The position numbers and the translations under genes are program-made. From an uncultured Christensenellaceae bacterium (GTDB taxonomy: Bacteria; Bacillota; Clostridia; Christensenellales; Borkfalkiaceae), in assembly GCA_910588645.1 (NCBI GenBank), contig CAJUOY010000012.1, positions 1-57,375 on the forward strand: DNA of 57,375 nt, written 5' to 3'. Position 1 is the stretch's first letter, and each line of letters begins with the position of its first letter. The notes under the pieces were generated by a model. The model was given only the letters and a program-made list of their open reading frames with translations. It ran no database searches and was not told the DNA's origin. This document shows positions 40,101-49,253 of the stretch, one piece after another.

Positions 40101-42380
40101 TCAAAGCACGGTAAGCGGAGCAAACGCGGCCGCAAGTTCCTTGACGCCCTGCCCGTCGAATGCAACGTTTACTATCTGACCGCCGTTCTTTACGGCTACA
40201 ATCATCCCCACGCCGAATTTGGGGTGTCGAACACGCATTCCGACAGTATATTTTCCAGCCGTCTGCGATGACTTGACGGGTTCGGTCTTTTTCTGTCCGC
40301 CCCAGAATGCTTTGAAATTGCCGGACGACTTGGGCAGGTCGCTCTCCACGCCGTCGGACGAAGAGTACAGCGCGCGTCCCGACGATTTTTCTTCATTTAT
40401 AAATCTGTCGGATTTATAAGAGCTAACGTATTTTTTACCGTTGCCCGCGTAATAGTATGGCGTTCTGTCCGCGACTACGTTGCCGAGTACGGGAGTAAGC
40501 TCCACCAAAAAACGCGACGGTTTGGTAAGATCTCTGTGTCCATAAAGATATCTCGATCTCGAACGGGTGAGGTACAGTTTTTCCCTCGCCCGCGTTATCG
40601 CGACGTACATCAGTCTGCGCTCCTCTTCCTCGCTCTTGCCGTCGCTGTCGGCGCGGGACGAAGGCATTATTCCGTCCTCCAATCCGCAAATAAAGACTAC
40701 GGGAAATTCCAGTCCCTTTACCGCGTGTATTGTTGCGAGAGTGACGTAGTTGCCGTCGTCCATATCGTCGAGATCGGAAGACAGCGTAACCTGATTGAGA
40801 TATTCGTCCAGCGTGGCCCTCGGATTGAGACGGGAATAGTCGTCCACCGAGGCTATAAATTCATCGAGGTTGGCAAGTTTGCCGTCTCCCTCGTCAGTGC
40901 CGTCGTCGTAAGCGGAACGGAGATCGGCGTCTATTATAACTTCCCTCACAAGCTGAGCAACGGGCATATCCACAGAGGATAAGACCAGTTTTTTCAACAG
41001 ATCCGCAAATTCCTTTATTTTACGCCGCGTAGCCTGCGGTACGGGCAATTCGTCGCTGTCCACGGCGGCGTCATACAGCGAATAGCCGTTGTCACGCGCA
41101 TACTCGTTCATAACGTCAATAGTTTTGGATCCTATGCCGCGCTTGGGGACGTTGATAATGCGTTCTAACGCCTCGTTGTCGTACGGGTTGGCTATTATTC
41201 TAAGATAGGCGAGCACGTCCTTTATTTCTCTTCTTTCAAAGAACCTGAAACCGCCGAACACTTTATAGGGGATACCGTATTTGGTAAACTCCTGCTCGTA
41301 CGAGCGCGTGAGGGCATTAATTCTCATAAGCACGGCAAAATCCGAATAACTTTTGCCGCGTGCAACCGCGTCCGATATGGCCCTTGCGGTATACAACGCC
41401 TCGCCCGCTTCCTCTTCCGCCTGATAGCAGACGGGTTTGTCGCCCTCCTCCGCTTCCGTCCAAAGCACCTTGCCTCTGCGAACGGCGTTGTTTTTTATAA
41501 TGCAGTTTGCAAGCTTTAAAATACTGCCCGTCGAACGGTAATTGCGTTCAAGCTTGTAGACCTTTGCCGAAGGGAAATCCTTATCGAACGCAAGTATATT
41601 TTCTATTTCCGCGCCGCGCCAGCCGTATATGGACTGATCGTCGTCGCCGACCACAAAAAGATTGCCGTGCTTGGATGAGAGCAACTTAATTATATTATAC
41701 TGGACTGCGTTCGTATCCTGAAACTCGTCTACCAAAATATATTTGAATTTATCGGAAAGATATTCAAGCGTTTCCCTGTCGTATCTCAAAAGCCGCAGCG
41801 TGCGCAAGAGCAGATCGTCGAAGTCGAGAGCATTGTTCTCATTCATATACTTGTCGTACTCTTCATACACGGCGACGGCGTCCTCGATACCGCGCTCATG
41901 CCGATACCGGCGGGCGTAAGCATCGGGATCCAGCCCAAGCATCTTTGCGTTTGCGATGTGAAATTTCGCGCTCTTCAAGATTTTTTCGTCGTCGAATTCG
42001 AGTGCGTTAAAGGCCTTTTTTATAACGTTACCGCGCTCGGTCTCGCTGTAAATGGAAAAATTGGGCTTTAAGCCCGCCTTATCGCCAAACTCGCGCAAGA
42101 TCTTAACACACATAGAATGAATCGTGCAAATCCACTTGGTGTCGCTTTCCCCGACGATAGCGGTAAGCCTTTCCTTCATTTCTCCCGCGGCTTTATTGGT
42201 AAAGGTAATGGAAAGTATTTGGGAAAGGGAAGCCTTACCTTCTCTCAATATGTAAGCAATGCGCGAAGTGAGCACGCGGGTTTTACCGCTGCCCGCGCCG
42301 GCGAGCACGAGAACCGCGCCCTCGGTATCGCGCACGGGTTTTATCTGTTCTTCATTTAAGCTTCCGAGTAATTCGTCCAT
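40101..42380 (-). CDS. pcrA: ATP-dependent DNA helicase PcrA/UvrD
   Basis: The 759-residue superfamily-1 helicase unwinds 3' to 5' in repair and rolling-circle replication. It has a Q-motif LNEEQIKPV, Walker A GAGSGKT (residues 28-34), Walker B VDEFQDTN and motif III GDDDQSIYGWRGA. It also has motif VI YVAITRARE and a C-terminal Tudor-like tail (VGMRVRHPKFGVGMIV) that can bind RNA polymerase. It heads the operon pcrA-ligA-aroA-lipoprotein-dinB. The promoter places the transcription start at the ATG itself, so the mRNA is probably leaderless. Confidence 0.96.
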   Translation of the reverse strand: MDELLGSLNEEQIKPVRDTEGAVLVLAGAGSGKTRVLTSRIAYILREGKASLSQILSITFTNKAAGEMKERLTAIVGESDTKWICTIHSMCVKILREFGDKAGLKPNFSIYSETERGNVIKKAFNALEFDDEKILKSAKFHIANAKMLGLDPDAYARRYRHERGIEDAVAVYEEYDKYMNENNALDFDDLLLRTLRLLRYDRETLEYLSDKFKYILVDEFQDTNAVQYNIIKLLSSKHGNLFVVGDDDQSIYGWRGAEIENILAFDKDFPSAKVYKLERNYRSTGSILKLANCIIKNNAVRRGKVLWTEAEEGDKPVCYQAEEEAGEALYTARAISDAVARGKSYSDFAVLMRINALTRSYEQEFTKYGIPYKVFGGFRFFERREIKDVLAYLRIIANPYDNEALERIINVPKRGIGSKTIDVMNEYARDNGYSLYDAAVDSDELPVPQATRRKIKEFADLLKKLVLSSVDMPVAQLVREVIIDADLRSAYDDGTDEGDGKLANLDEFIASVDDYSRLNPRATLDEYLNQVTLSSDLDDMDDGNYVTLATIHAVKGLEFPVVFICGLEDGIMPSSRADSDGKSEEEERRLMYVAITRAREKLYLTRSRSRYLYGHRDLTKPSRFLVELTPVLGNVVADRTPYYYAGNGKKYVSSYKSDRFINEEKSSGRALYSSSDGVESDLPKSSGNFKAFWGGQKKTEPVKSSQTAGKYTVGMRVRHPKFGVGMIVAVKNGGQIVNVAFDGQGVKELAAAFAPLTVL

Positions 42381-42386
42381 AAAATT

Positions 42387-42415
42387 ATTATATCACAAAT
42401 AACTTTTAAGGGCAA
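42387..42415 (-). promoter_or_regulatory. Leaderless promoter of the pcrA operon
   Basis: On the minus strand TTGCCC (42410-42415), 17 bases, TATAAT (42387-42392), then only six bases before the pcrA ATG. No ribosome-binding site is present. Confidence 0.75.
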
Positions 42416-42433
42416 ATATTTACGAGAGGGGAA

Positions 42434-42811
42434 TTAAATTCCTATTTCTTTTTCTTTCCTGTAACGGTTCAGCGCGGCAAGATACTTTGCGGAAAGTTCA
42501 AAAGAATAGCGCTGTTTTTCCTCATATGAAAGCGTTGCGTAATACTCTTTGTCGGTAAGCCTGCCTATCGCGTCCGACACCTCGCCCTCCTCGTCGAGGA
42601 GTTTTTTGACTTTGAGATAAAATTCATCCTGCTTTTCTCCCTTAATTTCGTTTTTTACGCGTTGGGACAGGGTGGACTTAACCTTCATTTCGCTTATGCC
42701 TCTCATTCTGGCTTCGGTAGTATTTTCGTCGATATTCTTCTTGCAGTCGGCCCAATAATTGTTTTTAAGGCGGTTTTTGGCCGCGCGGGCCATATCGATT
42801 ATATCGTCCAT
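42434..42811 (-). CDS. Small unknown protein between rpsU and pcrA
   Basis: I do not recognise this 125-residue, highly charged and probably helical protein. It begins MDDIIDMARAAKNRLKN and has many Lys/Glu, including VKKLLDEEGEVSDAIGRLTD and a final YRKEKEIG. I chose the ATG at 42811; AGGAG is 13 bases away. A TTG at 42820 would sit 4 bases after the same AGGAG and is an alternative start. A longer reading would run through the rpsU terminator hairpin and is unlikely. It lies 53 bases before pcrA and could be read from leaky rpsU transcription. Confidence 0.7.
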   Translation of the reverse strand: MDDIIDMARAAKNRLKNNYWADCKKNIDENTTEARMRGISEMKVKSTLSQRVKNEIKGEKQDEFYLKVKKLLDEEGEVSDAIGRLTDKEYYATLSYEEKQRYSFELSAKYLAALNRYRKEKEIGI

Positions 42812-42851
42812 TTTCGTCAAAAATCTCCTTTTAGCGACATATCGCACAATG

Positions 42852-42886
42852 AAAAAGGTCCGTCGAACCGATAGGTTCGACAGACC
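42852..42886 (-). terminator. Terminator of rpsU
   Basis: A 13-bp stem (GGTCTGTCGAACC/GGTTCGACGGACC, one G-U) followed on the minus strand by TTTTTC lies just after rpsU. Confidence 0.85.
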
Positions 42887-42893
42887 ATAACTT

Positions 42894-43070
42894 TTAATTC
42901 TTGTTTCTTTTTCTTGCCGCTTCGGCCTTTTTGCGGCGCTTAACGGAGGGAGATTCGTAATACTCCTTTTTGCGGAGATCACCGATTATACCGTCGCGCG
43001 AGCACTTTCTTTTGAAACGACGAAGAGCGCTTTCAACAGACTCGTTTTCGCCTACCTTTATAGTGGACAT
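42894..43070 (-). CDS. rpsU: 30S ribosomal protein S21
   Basis: The 58-residue basic protein matches bS21 throughout: MSTIKVGENESVESALRRFK at the start, then KCSRDGIIGDLRKKEYYESPS and a Lys/Arg-rich tail. bS21 sits near the anti-Shine-Dalgarno end of 16S rRNA and helps initiation. The ATG at 43070 is chosen over a GTG three codons earlier because AGGTG lies 6 bases upstream of it and because family members begin with MS. Confidence 0.95.
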   Translation of the reverse strand: MSTIKVGENESVESALRRFKRKCSRDGIIGDLRKKEYYESPSVKRRKKAEAARKRNKN

Positions 43071-43124
43071 CTTTTTCACCTACCCTCGCATAAGCATTAT
43101 TAGCCGTCTTTAACAACCTTTAAA

Positions 43125-43153
43125 AGTATATCAAACGTAAAAAATAAAGTCAA
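43125..43153 (-). promoter_or_regulatory. Promoter of rpsU
   Basis: On the minus strand TTGACT (43148-43153), 17 bases, TATACT (43125-43130). The leader is about 50 bases. Confidence 0.8.
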
Positions 43154-43215
43154 ATAAATTTCAAGAAATTCCCAATATAATTTTATCCGTTTTTTACGCG
43201 TTAAAAATTCCGCCG

Positions 43216-45195
43216 TCACTCTATGGCTTTAAGGCTTTCGTTCATATCTATTCTCTTTATTTTAGGCGTAAGCATTAAAGTAACTATAAAAGTAAACAAA
43301 AATACCACAAAAGGAGAAACAAGCCACCAGAACCAGGTAACACCGCCTACAGTGCCCATACCCATTACGCCGAACACCAAAAGTATTATTAGCGCGGACA
43401 GCGGATAACCGAAAATTATACCAACAGTAGTATCGATGTAAACTTCCCTGTAAATATAACCCGAAACTTCGCGTTCGTGATAGCCCAGCACTTTTAAAGT
43501 CGCAAGCTCGCGGTTTCTCTCGCTGACGTTGATATTGGTCAACGTATAAATTACCACTCCCGTCAAAAGCCCCGCAAACACTATTACCACGGCCGCGATT
43601 GCCATTACCGAAGGGGAATTTATTCCGCCGAAGATACAGAGATCGAGCAACGCAAGCCCCGCAGTAACGAGCGCGGTGGACACCGCCACCGAAACAACGG
43701 TCATAATAAACCTGGCCTTATATCTTAAAACGTTGCGCACCGTGGACTTATATTTGAACGAAAGAATGTTCCATATAAAAGGTATGCGTTCAAAGATTAC
43801 CTTTTTGCCCGCCTTTGGAGGTTTGGGGCGCAAGAGATTTGCGGGCGCTTCCCTCGTCATCTTCATTCCCGCAATGAGCGTCGAACCCAATATGGTTACG
43901 ACTATTACGGCAAATACTATAAGATAAAAAACCAAAGCTATCTGCGAAGAAATGGGCGGCATTGCAAACGAGTAATTGAATACGTAGCAAATGAGATAAG
44001 CAAGGCCAATGCCCACAAAATACGAGCCTACTCCTCCTATACCGGTTGCGATCATCGCAAACAGAAAGTACTTGAAAATAATTTTTGCCGACGAATATCC
44101 CAGCGTCTTTAAACAGGCGATCTGCGCCCGCTCCTCTTCAAGCAGTCTCGTCATATTTGAAAGGGCCACAAGTCCCGTTACAAACAGGAACGCAACCATA
44201 AGCACATATCCGATACCTGCGACTTTTTCGGCATAACTGTTAAGGGATACGAACGAATAATTATCGTAGAGGGTAATAAATCTCAGATCCTCCGTTTCCG
44301 CTTCCGTAGTCTCGGTAAATACGGCCTTCTGCTCCTCCAAATAATTTTCATAGTTGATCCCGAAAGATTTGAACTTGCTTTTATCCTTAAAGGAAACAAA
44401 CATATCCGTCGTCTGCATTACCCTAACACCGAAAACGGAAGGAATAAAATCTGACGGCATATAGAGTATGTTGTCGAGCGTAATAAGATCGTTAACCGCG
44501 TTTATCGTATCCGGTATCTTGGTATCCTGGGGATTGGTCCAACTGGGCTCGCCGTCGCGGGCGAATGTCAAAGGACTCCTCAAAGTACCGCCCACCGTCA
44601 CGTTTACGGGCTTCAGAGTTTTAAGAAAGTTCTTCATCATCGAATCAAGTTCGACGCCGTTTGACTCCGCCAACCGAGTGAGAATATCCTCAAAATCGAG
44701 TTCTACTTCCGTCCGCATAGCAAGGCCTTTTATTATGTTGTCGCTCTCTTCCGCATAAGCTATATTAAGACTTTCGGACTCCTCGTCTGTAAAGCTTTCC
44801 TTTTTGATTATATCCGGCTTATTTACTTTTAAGTTTTCCGGCTCGAAGTCGTCGATAAAGTATAATCTTACAAGTTGCGTCTCATCGTTTACATTTATTT
44901 CAATGTCTATGGCCGCGCCCGTGAGGACGTTATCCTCCCCGTAAAAATCCTTTGCGGCAGATATCTGCTCATCGCTGAATCCCGAGGAAAAACCTTCCGT
45001 CTTTGTATTTTTTACAATTAAATCGCTGACGTTCCTATCTCTGTAATAGTCGTTCATAGAGTACAGAATTTTATCAGTAGAACTTCCTATACCCGAAATA
45101 AAACCGACGGAAACCAAAACTATAAGGATGATCGAAAGAAAACGCGTCAAGTGCTTTTCGAACATCCGCAATAACGTTTTCAGATAAGTCTTCAT
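43216..45195 (-). CDS. FtsX-like ABC transporter permease
   Basis: The 659-residue permease has an N-terminal membrane helix (~residues 14-36) and a large outside region to ~330. A block of three FtsX helices follows (~335-450), then a second FtsX module from ~500 to the end. It carries VMKTYLKTLLRMFEKHLTRF at its start; I chose the ATG at 45195, which overlaps the ATPase stop as TAATG. This is the MacB/BceB-like export family, often serving lipids, peptides or drug resistance. No regulator is adjacent; the substrate is unknown. Confidence 0.88.
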   Translation of the reverse strand: MKTYLKTLLRMFEKHLTRFLSIILIVLVSVGFISGIGSSTDKILYSMNDYYRDRNVSDLIVKNTKTEGFSSGFSDEQISAAKDFYGEDNVLTGAAIDIEINVNDETQLVRLYFIDDFEPENLKVNKPDIIKKESFTDEESESLNIAYAEESDNIIKGLAMRTEVELDFEDILTRLAESNGVELDSMMKNFLKTLKPVNVTVGGTLRSPLTFARDGEPSWTNPQDTKIPDTINAVNDLITLDNILYMPSDFIPSVFGVRVMQTTDMFVSFKDKSKFKSFGINYENYLEEQKAVFTETTEAETEDLRFITLYDNYSFVSLNSYAEKVAGIGYVLMVAFLFVTGLVALSNMTRLLEEERAQIACLKTLGYSSAKIIFKYFLFAMIATGIGGVGSYFVGIGLAYLICYVFNYSFAMPPISSQIALVFYLIVFAVIVVTILGSTLIAGMKMTREAPANLLRPKPPKAGKKVIFERIPFIWNILSFKYKSTVRNVLRYKARFIMTVVSVAVSTALVTAGLALLDLCIFGGINSPSVMAIAAVVIVFAGLLTGVVIYTLTNINVSERNRELATLKVLGYHEREVSGYIYREVYIDTTVGIIFGYPLSALIILLVFGVMGMGTVGGVTWFWWLVSPFVVFLFTFIVTLMLTPKIKRIDMNESLKAIE

Positions 45196-45896
45196 TACCA
45201 CTCTATCTCCTCGATAGATTTGGGCGAGGAATTTTCCTCTATGCTTTCGATTTTCCCGCTCTTGATACGTATGACCTTATCGGCCATATCTTTAAGCGCC
45301 TGATTGTGGGTGACTATAATTACAAGTCTGCCGCTGTTCTTGCAGACGTCGTGCAAAAGTTTTAATATCTTTTTACCCGTATTGTAATCGAGCGCGCCCG
45401 TAGGCTCGTCGCACAACAAAAGTTTGGGATTTTTAGCTATTGCGCGCGCAATGGATACGCGCTGCTGTTCTCCGCCCGAAAGCTGTGCGGGGAAATTATT
45501 AAGTCTTTCATCGAGACCTACTTCCGTTAAAACTTCCTTCGGGTTTAAATGATCTTTACATATCTCTACCGCGATTTCGACGTTTTCAAGCGCGGTCAAA
45601 TTGGGCATAAGGTTATAAAACTGGAACACAAATCCCACGTCGCTGCGGCGGTATTCCGTCAATCCGCGCCTGTCGAGCGAGGTTACGTTTTTACCGTCCA
45701 ATACGATCTCGCCTGAAGTCGCCTTATCCATTCCGCCCAAAAGATTTAATAGCGTAGTCTTGCCCGCGCCTGAGCTTCCAAGCACGACGACAAACTCGCC
45801 GTTTTCAAGGTCAAAATCAACCTCGGACAACGCGTGAACGCTAACCGTTCCCGTCCGATATTCTTTTCCTACGTTTTTCAGTGAAAGATAACTCAT
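45195..45896 (-). CDS. ABC transporter ATP-binding protein (MacB/LolD type)
   Basis: The 233-residue ATPase has Walker A GSSGAGKTTLLN, a Q-loop, the signature LSGGEQQRVSIARA, Walker B LLCDEPTGALD and an H-loop IVTHN. It drives the FtsX-like permease encoded downstream, and overlaps it by one base. AGGAG lies 7 bases before the ATG. The TGALD version of Walker B is usual for mechanotransmission-type ABC exporters. Confidence 0.94.
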   Translation of the reverse strand: MSYLSLKNVGKEYRTGTVSVHALSEVDFDLENGEFVVVLGSSGAGKTTLLNLLGGMDKATSGEIVLDGKNVTSLDRRGLTEYRRSDVGFVFQFYNLMPNLTALENVEIAVEICKDHLNPKEVLTEVGLDERLNNFPAQLSGGEQQRVSIARAIAKNPKLLLCDEPTGALDYNTGKKILKLLHDVCKNSGRLVIIVTHNQALKDMADKVIRIKSGKIESIEENSSPKSIEEIEW

Positions 45897-45968
45897 AAAC
45901 GCTTCTCCTTGAAAAATATTTCTCTCAATATTATTTAATCATTAATTCCGTTATTTGTAAAGTATAAC

Positions 45969-45997
45969 TTGACTTTTTGATAAAGTTTCACTAAAAT
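45969..45997 (+). promoter_or_regulatory. Promoter of tRNA-Leu
   Basis: TTGACT (45969-45974), 17 bases, TAAAAT (45992-45997). Transcription should start near 46004, six bases before the mature tRNA. Confidence 0.8.
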
Positions 45998-46009
45998 ATC
46001 ATTTGATAT

Positions 46010-46092
46010 GCGGATATGGCGAAACTGGCAGACGCGCAGGACTTAGAATCCTGTGGGCAACCGTGCAGGTTCAAATCCTGTTATCCGCACCA
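46010..46092 (+). tRNA. tRNA-Leu (anticodon TAG)
   Basis: A complete class II tRNA. GCGGATA pairs with TATCCGC in the acceptor stem. The anticodon stem-loop GGACTTAGAATCC gives TAG, the long variable arm is TGGGCAACCGTGCA, the T arm is AGGTTCAAATCCT, and CCA is encoded. Confidence 0.97.
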
Positions 46093-46098
46093 AGTATT

Positions 46099-46147
46099 AA
46101 TAGCTTGAACTTCTTTATCGTAAAAAGAACGTTCGGGCTATTTTTTA
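46099..46147 (+). terminator. Terminator of tRNA-Leu
   Basis: An imperfect long hairpin (AATAGCTTGAAC.../...GTTCGGGCTATT, with G-U pairs) followed by TTTTTTATT, shortly after the tRNA. Confidence 0.7.
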
Positions 46148-46237
46148 TTATTTAATAATCGTTTTCAGATATCGAATTATACTTCAATATGTGTTAAAAT
46201 GAATACATCAAAATGGAGACGAAATTAATAAAAAGTA

Positions 46238-46921
46238 ATGAATACCCAAATTATACTCAATTATCTTACTGATCTTTCCGCAAACAACAACCGCGAATGG
46301 TATCACGCGCATAAAAAAGAGAACAAAGAAGCCGTATCGCAATTCGAAGAACTTGTGCAAGAACTGATTTGCGGAATTGGCACGTTCGATCAAAGCGTGT
46401 TACACAATATCCCCAAAGAACTCACGTTCAAAATTATACGCGACACAAGATTCAGTCACGATAAATCGCCGTATAATCCTTCGTTCAGGGCACACATATC
46501 GTCAATGGGTAAACTCCCTATACCCGTAGGCTATTATTTAATGATAAAGCCCAACGGCGGCACGTTTTTAGGCGGCGGGCTGTTTGCGGATATGTTTTCA
46601 AACGCTACCGCAATGATTCGTGATTATATTGCGGCGCACTCCGACGAGTGGTACAAAATAATATCCGCCCCCGAATTTAAAAAATATTTTACCGTAAAAG
46701 GAACGGCTTTGAAAAACGTTCCCGCAGGCTACGACAAGGAGCACCCGCAATCGGAATATTTAAAATACAAATCCTGGTATCTTGAATATTTTATCAGCGA
46801 CGAAGAAGTTTCCGACGGCGCGGAATTTTTACAAAGAGCCGTTACAATATTCAAAGCAATGAAACCGTTCAACGATTATCTCAATGTAGCGCTGAAAGAA
46901 TTTAAAATGCCTACTCGTTAA
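46238..46921 (+). CDS. DUF2461/TIGR02453 family protein
   Basis: The 227-residue protein matches the DUF2461 family over its length: LTDLSANNNREWYHAHKKE at the start, FKIIRDTRFSHDKSPYNPSF in the middle, GYYLMIKPNGGTFLGGGLF, and a closing segment with FKAMKPFNDYLN. Members are cytosolic proteins of unknown role found widely in bacteria and fungi. The ATG at 46238 has no good ribosome site. It is transcribed alone after tRNA-Leu; a weak stem-loop (46957-46972) plus a T-rich stretch follows. Confidence 0.88.
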   Translation: MNTQIILNYLTDLSANNNREWYHAHKKENKEAVSQFEELVQELICGIGTFDQSVLHNIPKELTFKIIRDTRFSHDKSPYNPSFRAHISSMGKLPIPVGYYLMIKPNGGTFLGGGLFADMFSNATAMIRDYIAAHSDEWYKIISAPEFKKYFTVKGTALKNVPAGYDKEHPQSEYLKYKSWYLEYFISDEEVSDGAEFLQRAVTIFKAMKPFNDYLNVALKEFKMPTR

Positions 46922-47035
46922 CCGCTGGCGCACCCCGATAAAATTTAAATAAAATCTCTGCGGAAAAGCAGACCTATATTTTTTCGGCTTTTGCCTTTCT
47001 CTCCCGCTCTTTTAACCGACTTTTCGCTTTTTAAT

Positions 47036-47065
47036 TTGTAACTCTACAGTACGTAGGTATACAAT
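47036..47065 (+). promoter_or_regulatory. Promoter of the membrane XRE gene
   Basis: TTGTAA (47036-47041), 18 bases, TACAAT (47060-47065). Transcription would start near 47072, leaving about 40 bases to the ATG. Confidence 0.6.
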
Positions 47066-47112
47066 GTCCGCCGTATATGATAAAATTAACTCAAATGTTA
47101 AAGGAGGTTTTT

Positions 47113-47715
47113 ATGGATCAGATAAAGACAGGACAATTTATAAAGGCTGTAAGAAAAGAACGCTCTATGACTCAACAGGAGCTTGCGGACAAATTGTATA
47201 TTTCCGAAAAGACCGTCTCCAAATGGGAAACGGGAAAGGGTATGCCCGACGTTAGCCTTATGCTTCCGCTCTGTAAGATTCTGGATATAAGCGTCAACGA
47301 ACTCCTATCGGGGCAGAAGCTGGACGAAAACGACTACAAGGTAAAAGCGGAAGAGAACATTATAAATCTTGCAAAGGACAAGACGAAGCCCAAGACTAAA
47401 ATCACTATTTGTACGGTTTCCTGCATAATTATTTTATTTGCGGCCTTTGCAATGATATTTATCGCGGCATACGCCAAATTGGACGTATGGCTCCGAATAC
47501 TTCTTATCGCTTCGGCAATCGCCGCGGCGATTGCAAACATCGCAGTAATAGTTTTGGTAGCGGTAAACACGGAAATTTACGAATGTTCGAAGTGCGGAGA
47601 AAAGTTCGTTCCCACGCTTTCATCGTACGTGCTTGCTCCGCATACTCTTACAAGACGATACTTAAAGTGCCCTCACTGCAAAAGAAAGAGCTGGAATAAG
47701 AGCCGGTTCAAATGA
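47113..47715 (+). CDS. XRE regulator with two membrane helices and zinc ribbon
   Basis: The 200-residue protein has an N-terminal XRE helix-turn-helix (MTQQELADKLYISEKTVSKW, residues ~16-35), then a charged linker. Two membrane helices follow (~95-120 and ~127-148), and then a C-terminal zinc ribbon (CSKCGEKF and CPHCKRKS). This membrane-bound regulator layout is common in gut Clostridia, where such genes often sit by transporters. The ATG at 47113 is chosen because AGGAGG lies 6 bases upstream. The Cys pairs could sense metal or redox state at the membrane. Confidence 0.88.
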   Translation: MDQIKTGQFIKAVRKERSMTQQELADKLYISEKTVSKWETGKGMPDVSLMLPLCKILDISVNELLSGQKLDENDYKVKAEENIINLAKDKTKPKTKITICTVSCIIILFAAFAMIFIAAYAKLDVWLRILLIASAIAAAIANIAVIVLVAVNTEIYECSKCGEKFVPTLSSYVLAPHTLTRRYLKCPHCKRKSWNKSRFK

Positions 47716-47753
47716 GAAACTCCGCAGAGTTCAAACTCTGCGGAGTTTCTTAT
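47716..47753. terminator. Bidirectional terminator
   Basis: A 16-bp stem GAAACTCCGCAGAGTT/AACTCTGCGGAGTTTC (47716-47731 with 47734-47749) sits between the converging XRE and lipoprotein genes. Confidence 0.85.
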
Positions 47754-47762
47754 TATAGTTTA

Positions 47763-49136
47763 TTATTCGCCGGTATATCCCCATACCACGGGGACTTCGT
47801 ATCCTTCGAGATTCCATCCCTCGTTCCAAGTAGACGGCTCGTATTCGGATCGGCAATAGACCGTTAACGATCTACTTCCCGCGAAAGCCATCCAGCCCAC
47901 GTATTCGAGCGCGGCGGGCAGCACTATTTTTTCAAGTTTTGCACAAGCGTTGAAACCGAAGCCTTCTATTCGTATAAGACTGTCGGGCAATCTTACCTTT
48001 TCAAGTGATGAGCATCTAATAAAAGCCCTTTCCCCGATATTCGTCAATCCGTCAGGCAAGAATATTTCTTTAAGCGCCGAACATTCGGCAAAAGCGAATT
48101 CTCCTATTTGAACGACTCCGTCTGGAATATCGACGTTTTCCAAAGACTCGCAATTTATAAAGATAAGATCGCTTATGACCTTGATACCTTCGGGAAGAAT
48201 TACCGACCGTAAAGAAGTGCATTCGCCGAATGTGTAAGATTTAATATCTTTAACGCTTGACGGAATTTCAATACTTTCAAGCATAATGCAACTTGCAAAA
48301 GCAGAGTACCCTATGCTCTCTATACTTTCCGGTATTTGAACCGTTTTAAGCGACTTACATTCTTTAAAACCGTTATCGGCGATAGCAGTGACGCGTTTGC
48401 CGTCGAATTCGTTGGGGATAACTGCTTCCGATATGGTCGTATACGCCGCTTTGACCTCGTAAGTATCGTCGTCCTTTAAAGTAAATTCGAGTGCTTCGAG
48501 TTCCTCTCCACACCGTTCGCATTTGCCTGCGTTATAGAGATGACCGAGCTCGGAGGAAAACCGCTCGCTTATTTCGGAACAATGCACGCACTCCTGATAA
48601 CTGTATCCTTCTTCCGTACAAGTAGGCGCTTTAACTTCTATCCAATCGCCATATTCGCAGTACTTTATTTGAGGCAAGTAATTTTCTTTACTTCCGCATC
48701 TCGAACATTCGAAATAATCTTCCCACCACAATTCCCCGCACGTTTCGGGCGGTTTTCCTTTTTTATGCTGATAATCGTGACCGAGAGGCTTAATAGAAAA
48801 ATCTATCGAGTCCGCGTGACAAATATCGCAACGGCGGTACTCTTTATTTCCGTACGCAGTACAAGTCGGCGGCGTATATTCGATTACCGGTCCCCATACG
48901 TGTCCGTAAGCTTCGGTCGCGACTTCTTCGCTTTCGTCGCACAGAATACACTGCCTTTGCTTTAAACCTTGCGTTGTGCAATCCGGATATCGGATCACGC
49001 TCCACATACCGAATTTATGCTCGTGTTTTGGCTCGTCCTTTTGTCCGTCGTCCGGTTTTTCACCACAGGCGGAGAGAACCGAAAAGCCGCAAACCAATGC
49101 CGACACAACGGCAAAAATTTTTGTAACTTTTTTCAT
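47763..49136 (-). CDS. Lipoprotein with CxxC repeats and BspA-type LRR
   Basis: The 457-residue product has a clear lipoprotein signal (VLSAC). Residues ~38-215 hold repeated zinc-ribbon-like units, each with a GH(V/D/L) element and CxxC pairs (QCILCDE, RCDICHAD, ECSRCGSK, ECVHCSE, KCERCGEE). The C-terminal ~240 residues are LRR_5 leucine-rich repeats (IGYSAFASC, IGEFAFAEC, IGERAFIRC). GAGGT lies 4 bases before the ATG. It probably binds surface ligands. The repeats resemble those of the transglutaminase lipoprotein at 35350-36894. Confidence 0.88.
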   Translation of the reverse strand: MKKVTKIFAVVSALVCGFSVLSACGEKPDDGQKDEPKHEHKFGMWSVIRYPDCTTQGLKQRQCILCDESEEVATEAYGHVWGPVIEYTPPTCTAYGNKEYRRCDICHADSIDFSIKPLGHDYQHKKGKPPETCGELWWEDYFECSRCGSKENYLPQIKYCEYGDWIEVKAPTCTEEGYSYQECVHCSEISERFSSELGHLYNAGKCERCGEELEALEFTLKDDDTYEVKAAYTTISEAVIPNEFDGKRVTAIADNGFKECKSLKTVQIPESIESIGYSAFASCIMLESIEIPSSVKDIKSYTFGECTSLRSVILPEGIKVISDLIFINCESLENVDIPDGVVQIGEFAFAECSALKEIFLPDGLTNIGERAFIRCSSLEKVRLPDSLIRIEGFGFNACAKLEKIVLPAALEYVGWMAFAGSRSLTVYCRSEYEPSTWNEGWNLEGYEVPVVWGYTGE

Positions 49137-49253
49137 TTTAACCTCGCTCGTATATTTTTACATTTTAATCATACTACATAAACTTTTCTTTTAATTTTTA
49201 CCACATAACTTAACAAATATTTTACATAAGTTGATGATATTTTTGTAATTTTA

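Noticed and set aside
42812..42982. N-terminal extension of the small protein before pcrA
   Set aside because: It would read through the rpsU terminator and into rpsU itself; a normal start exists at 42811 or 42820.
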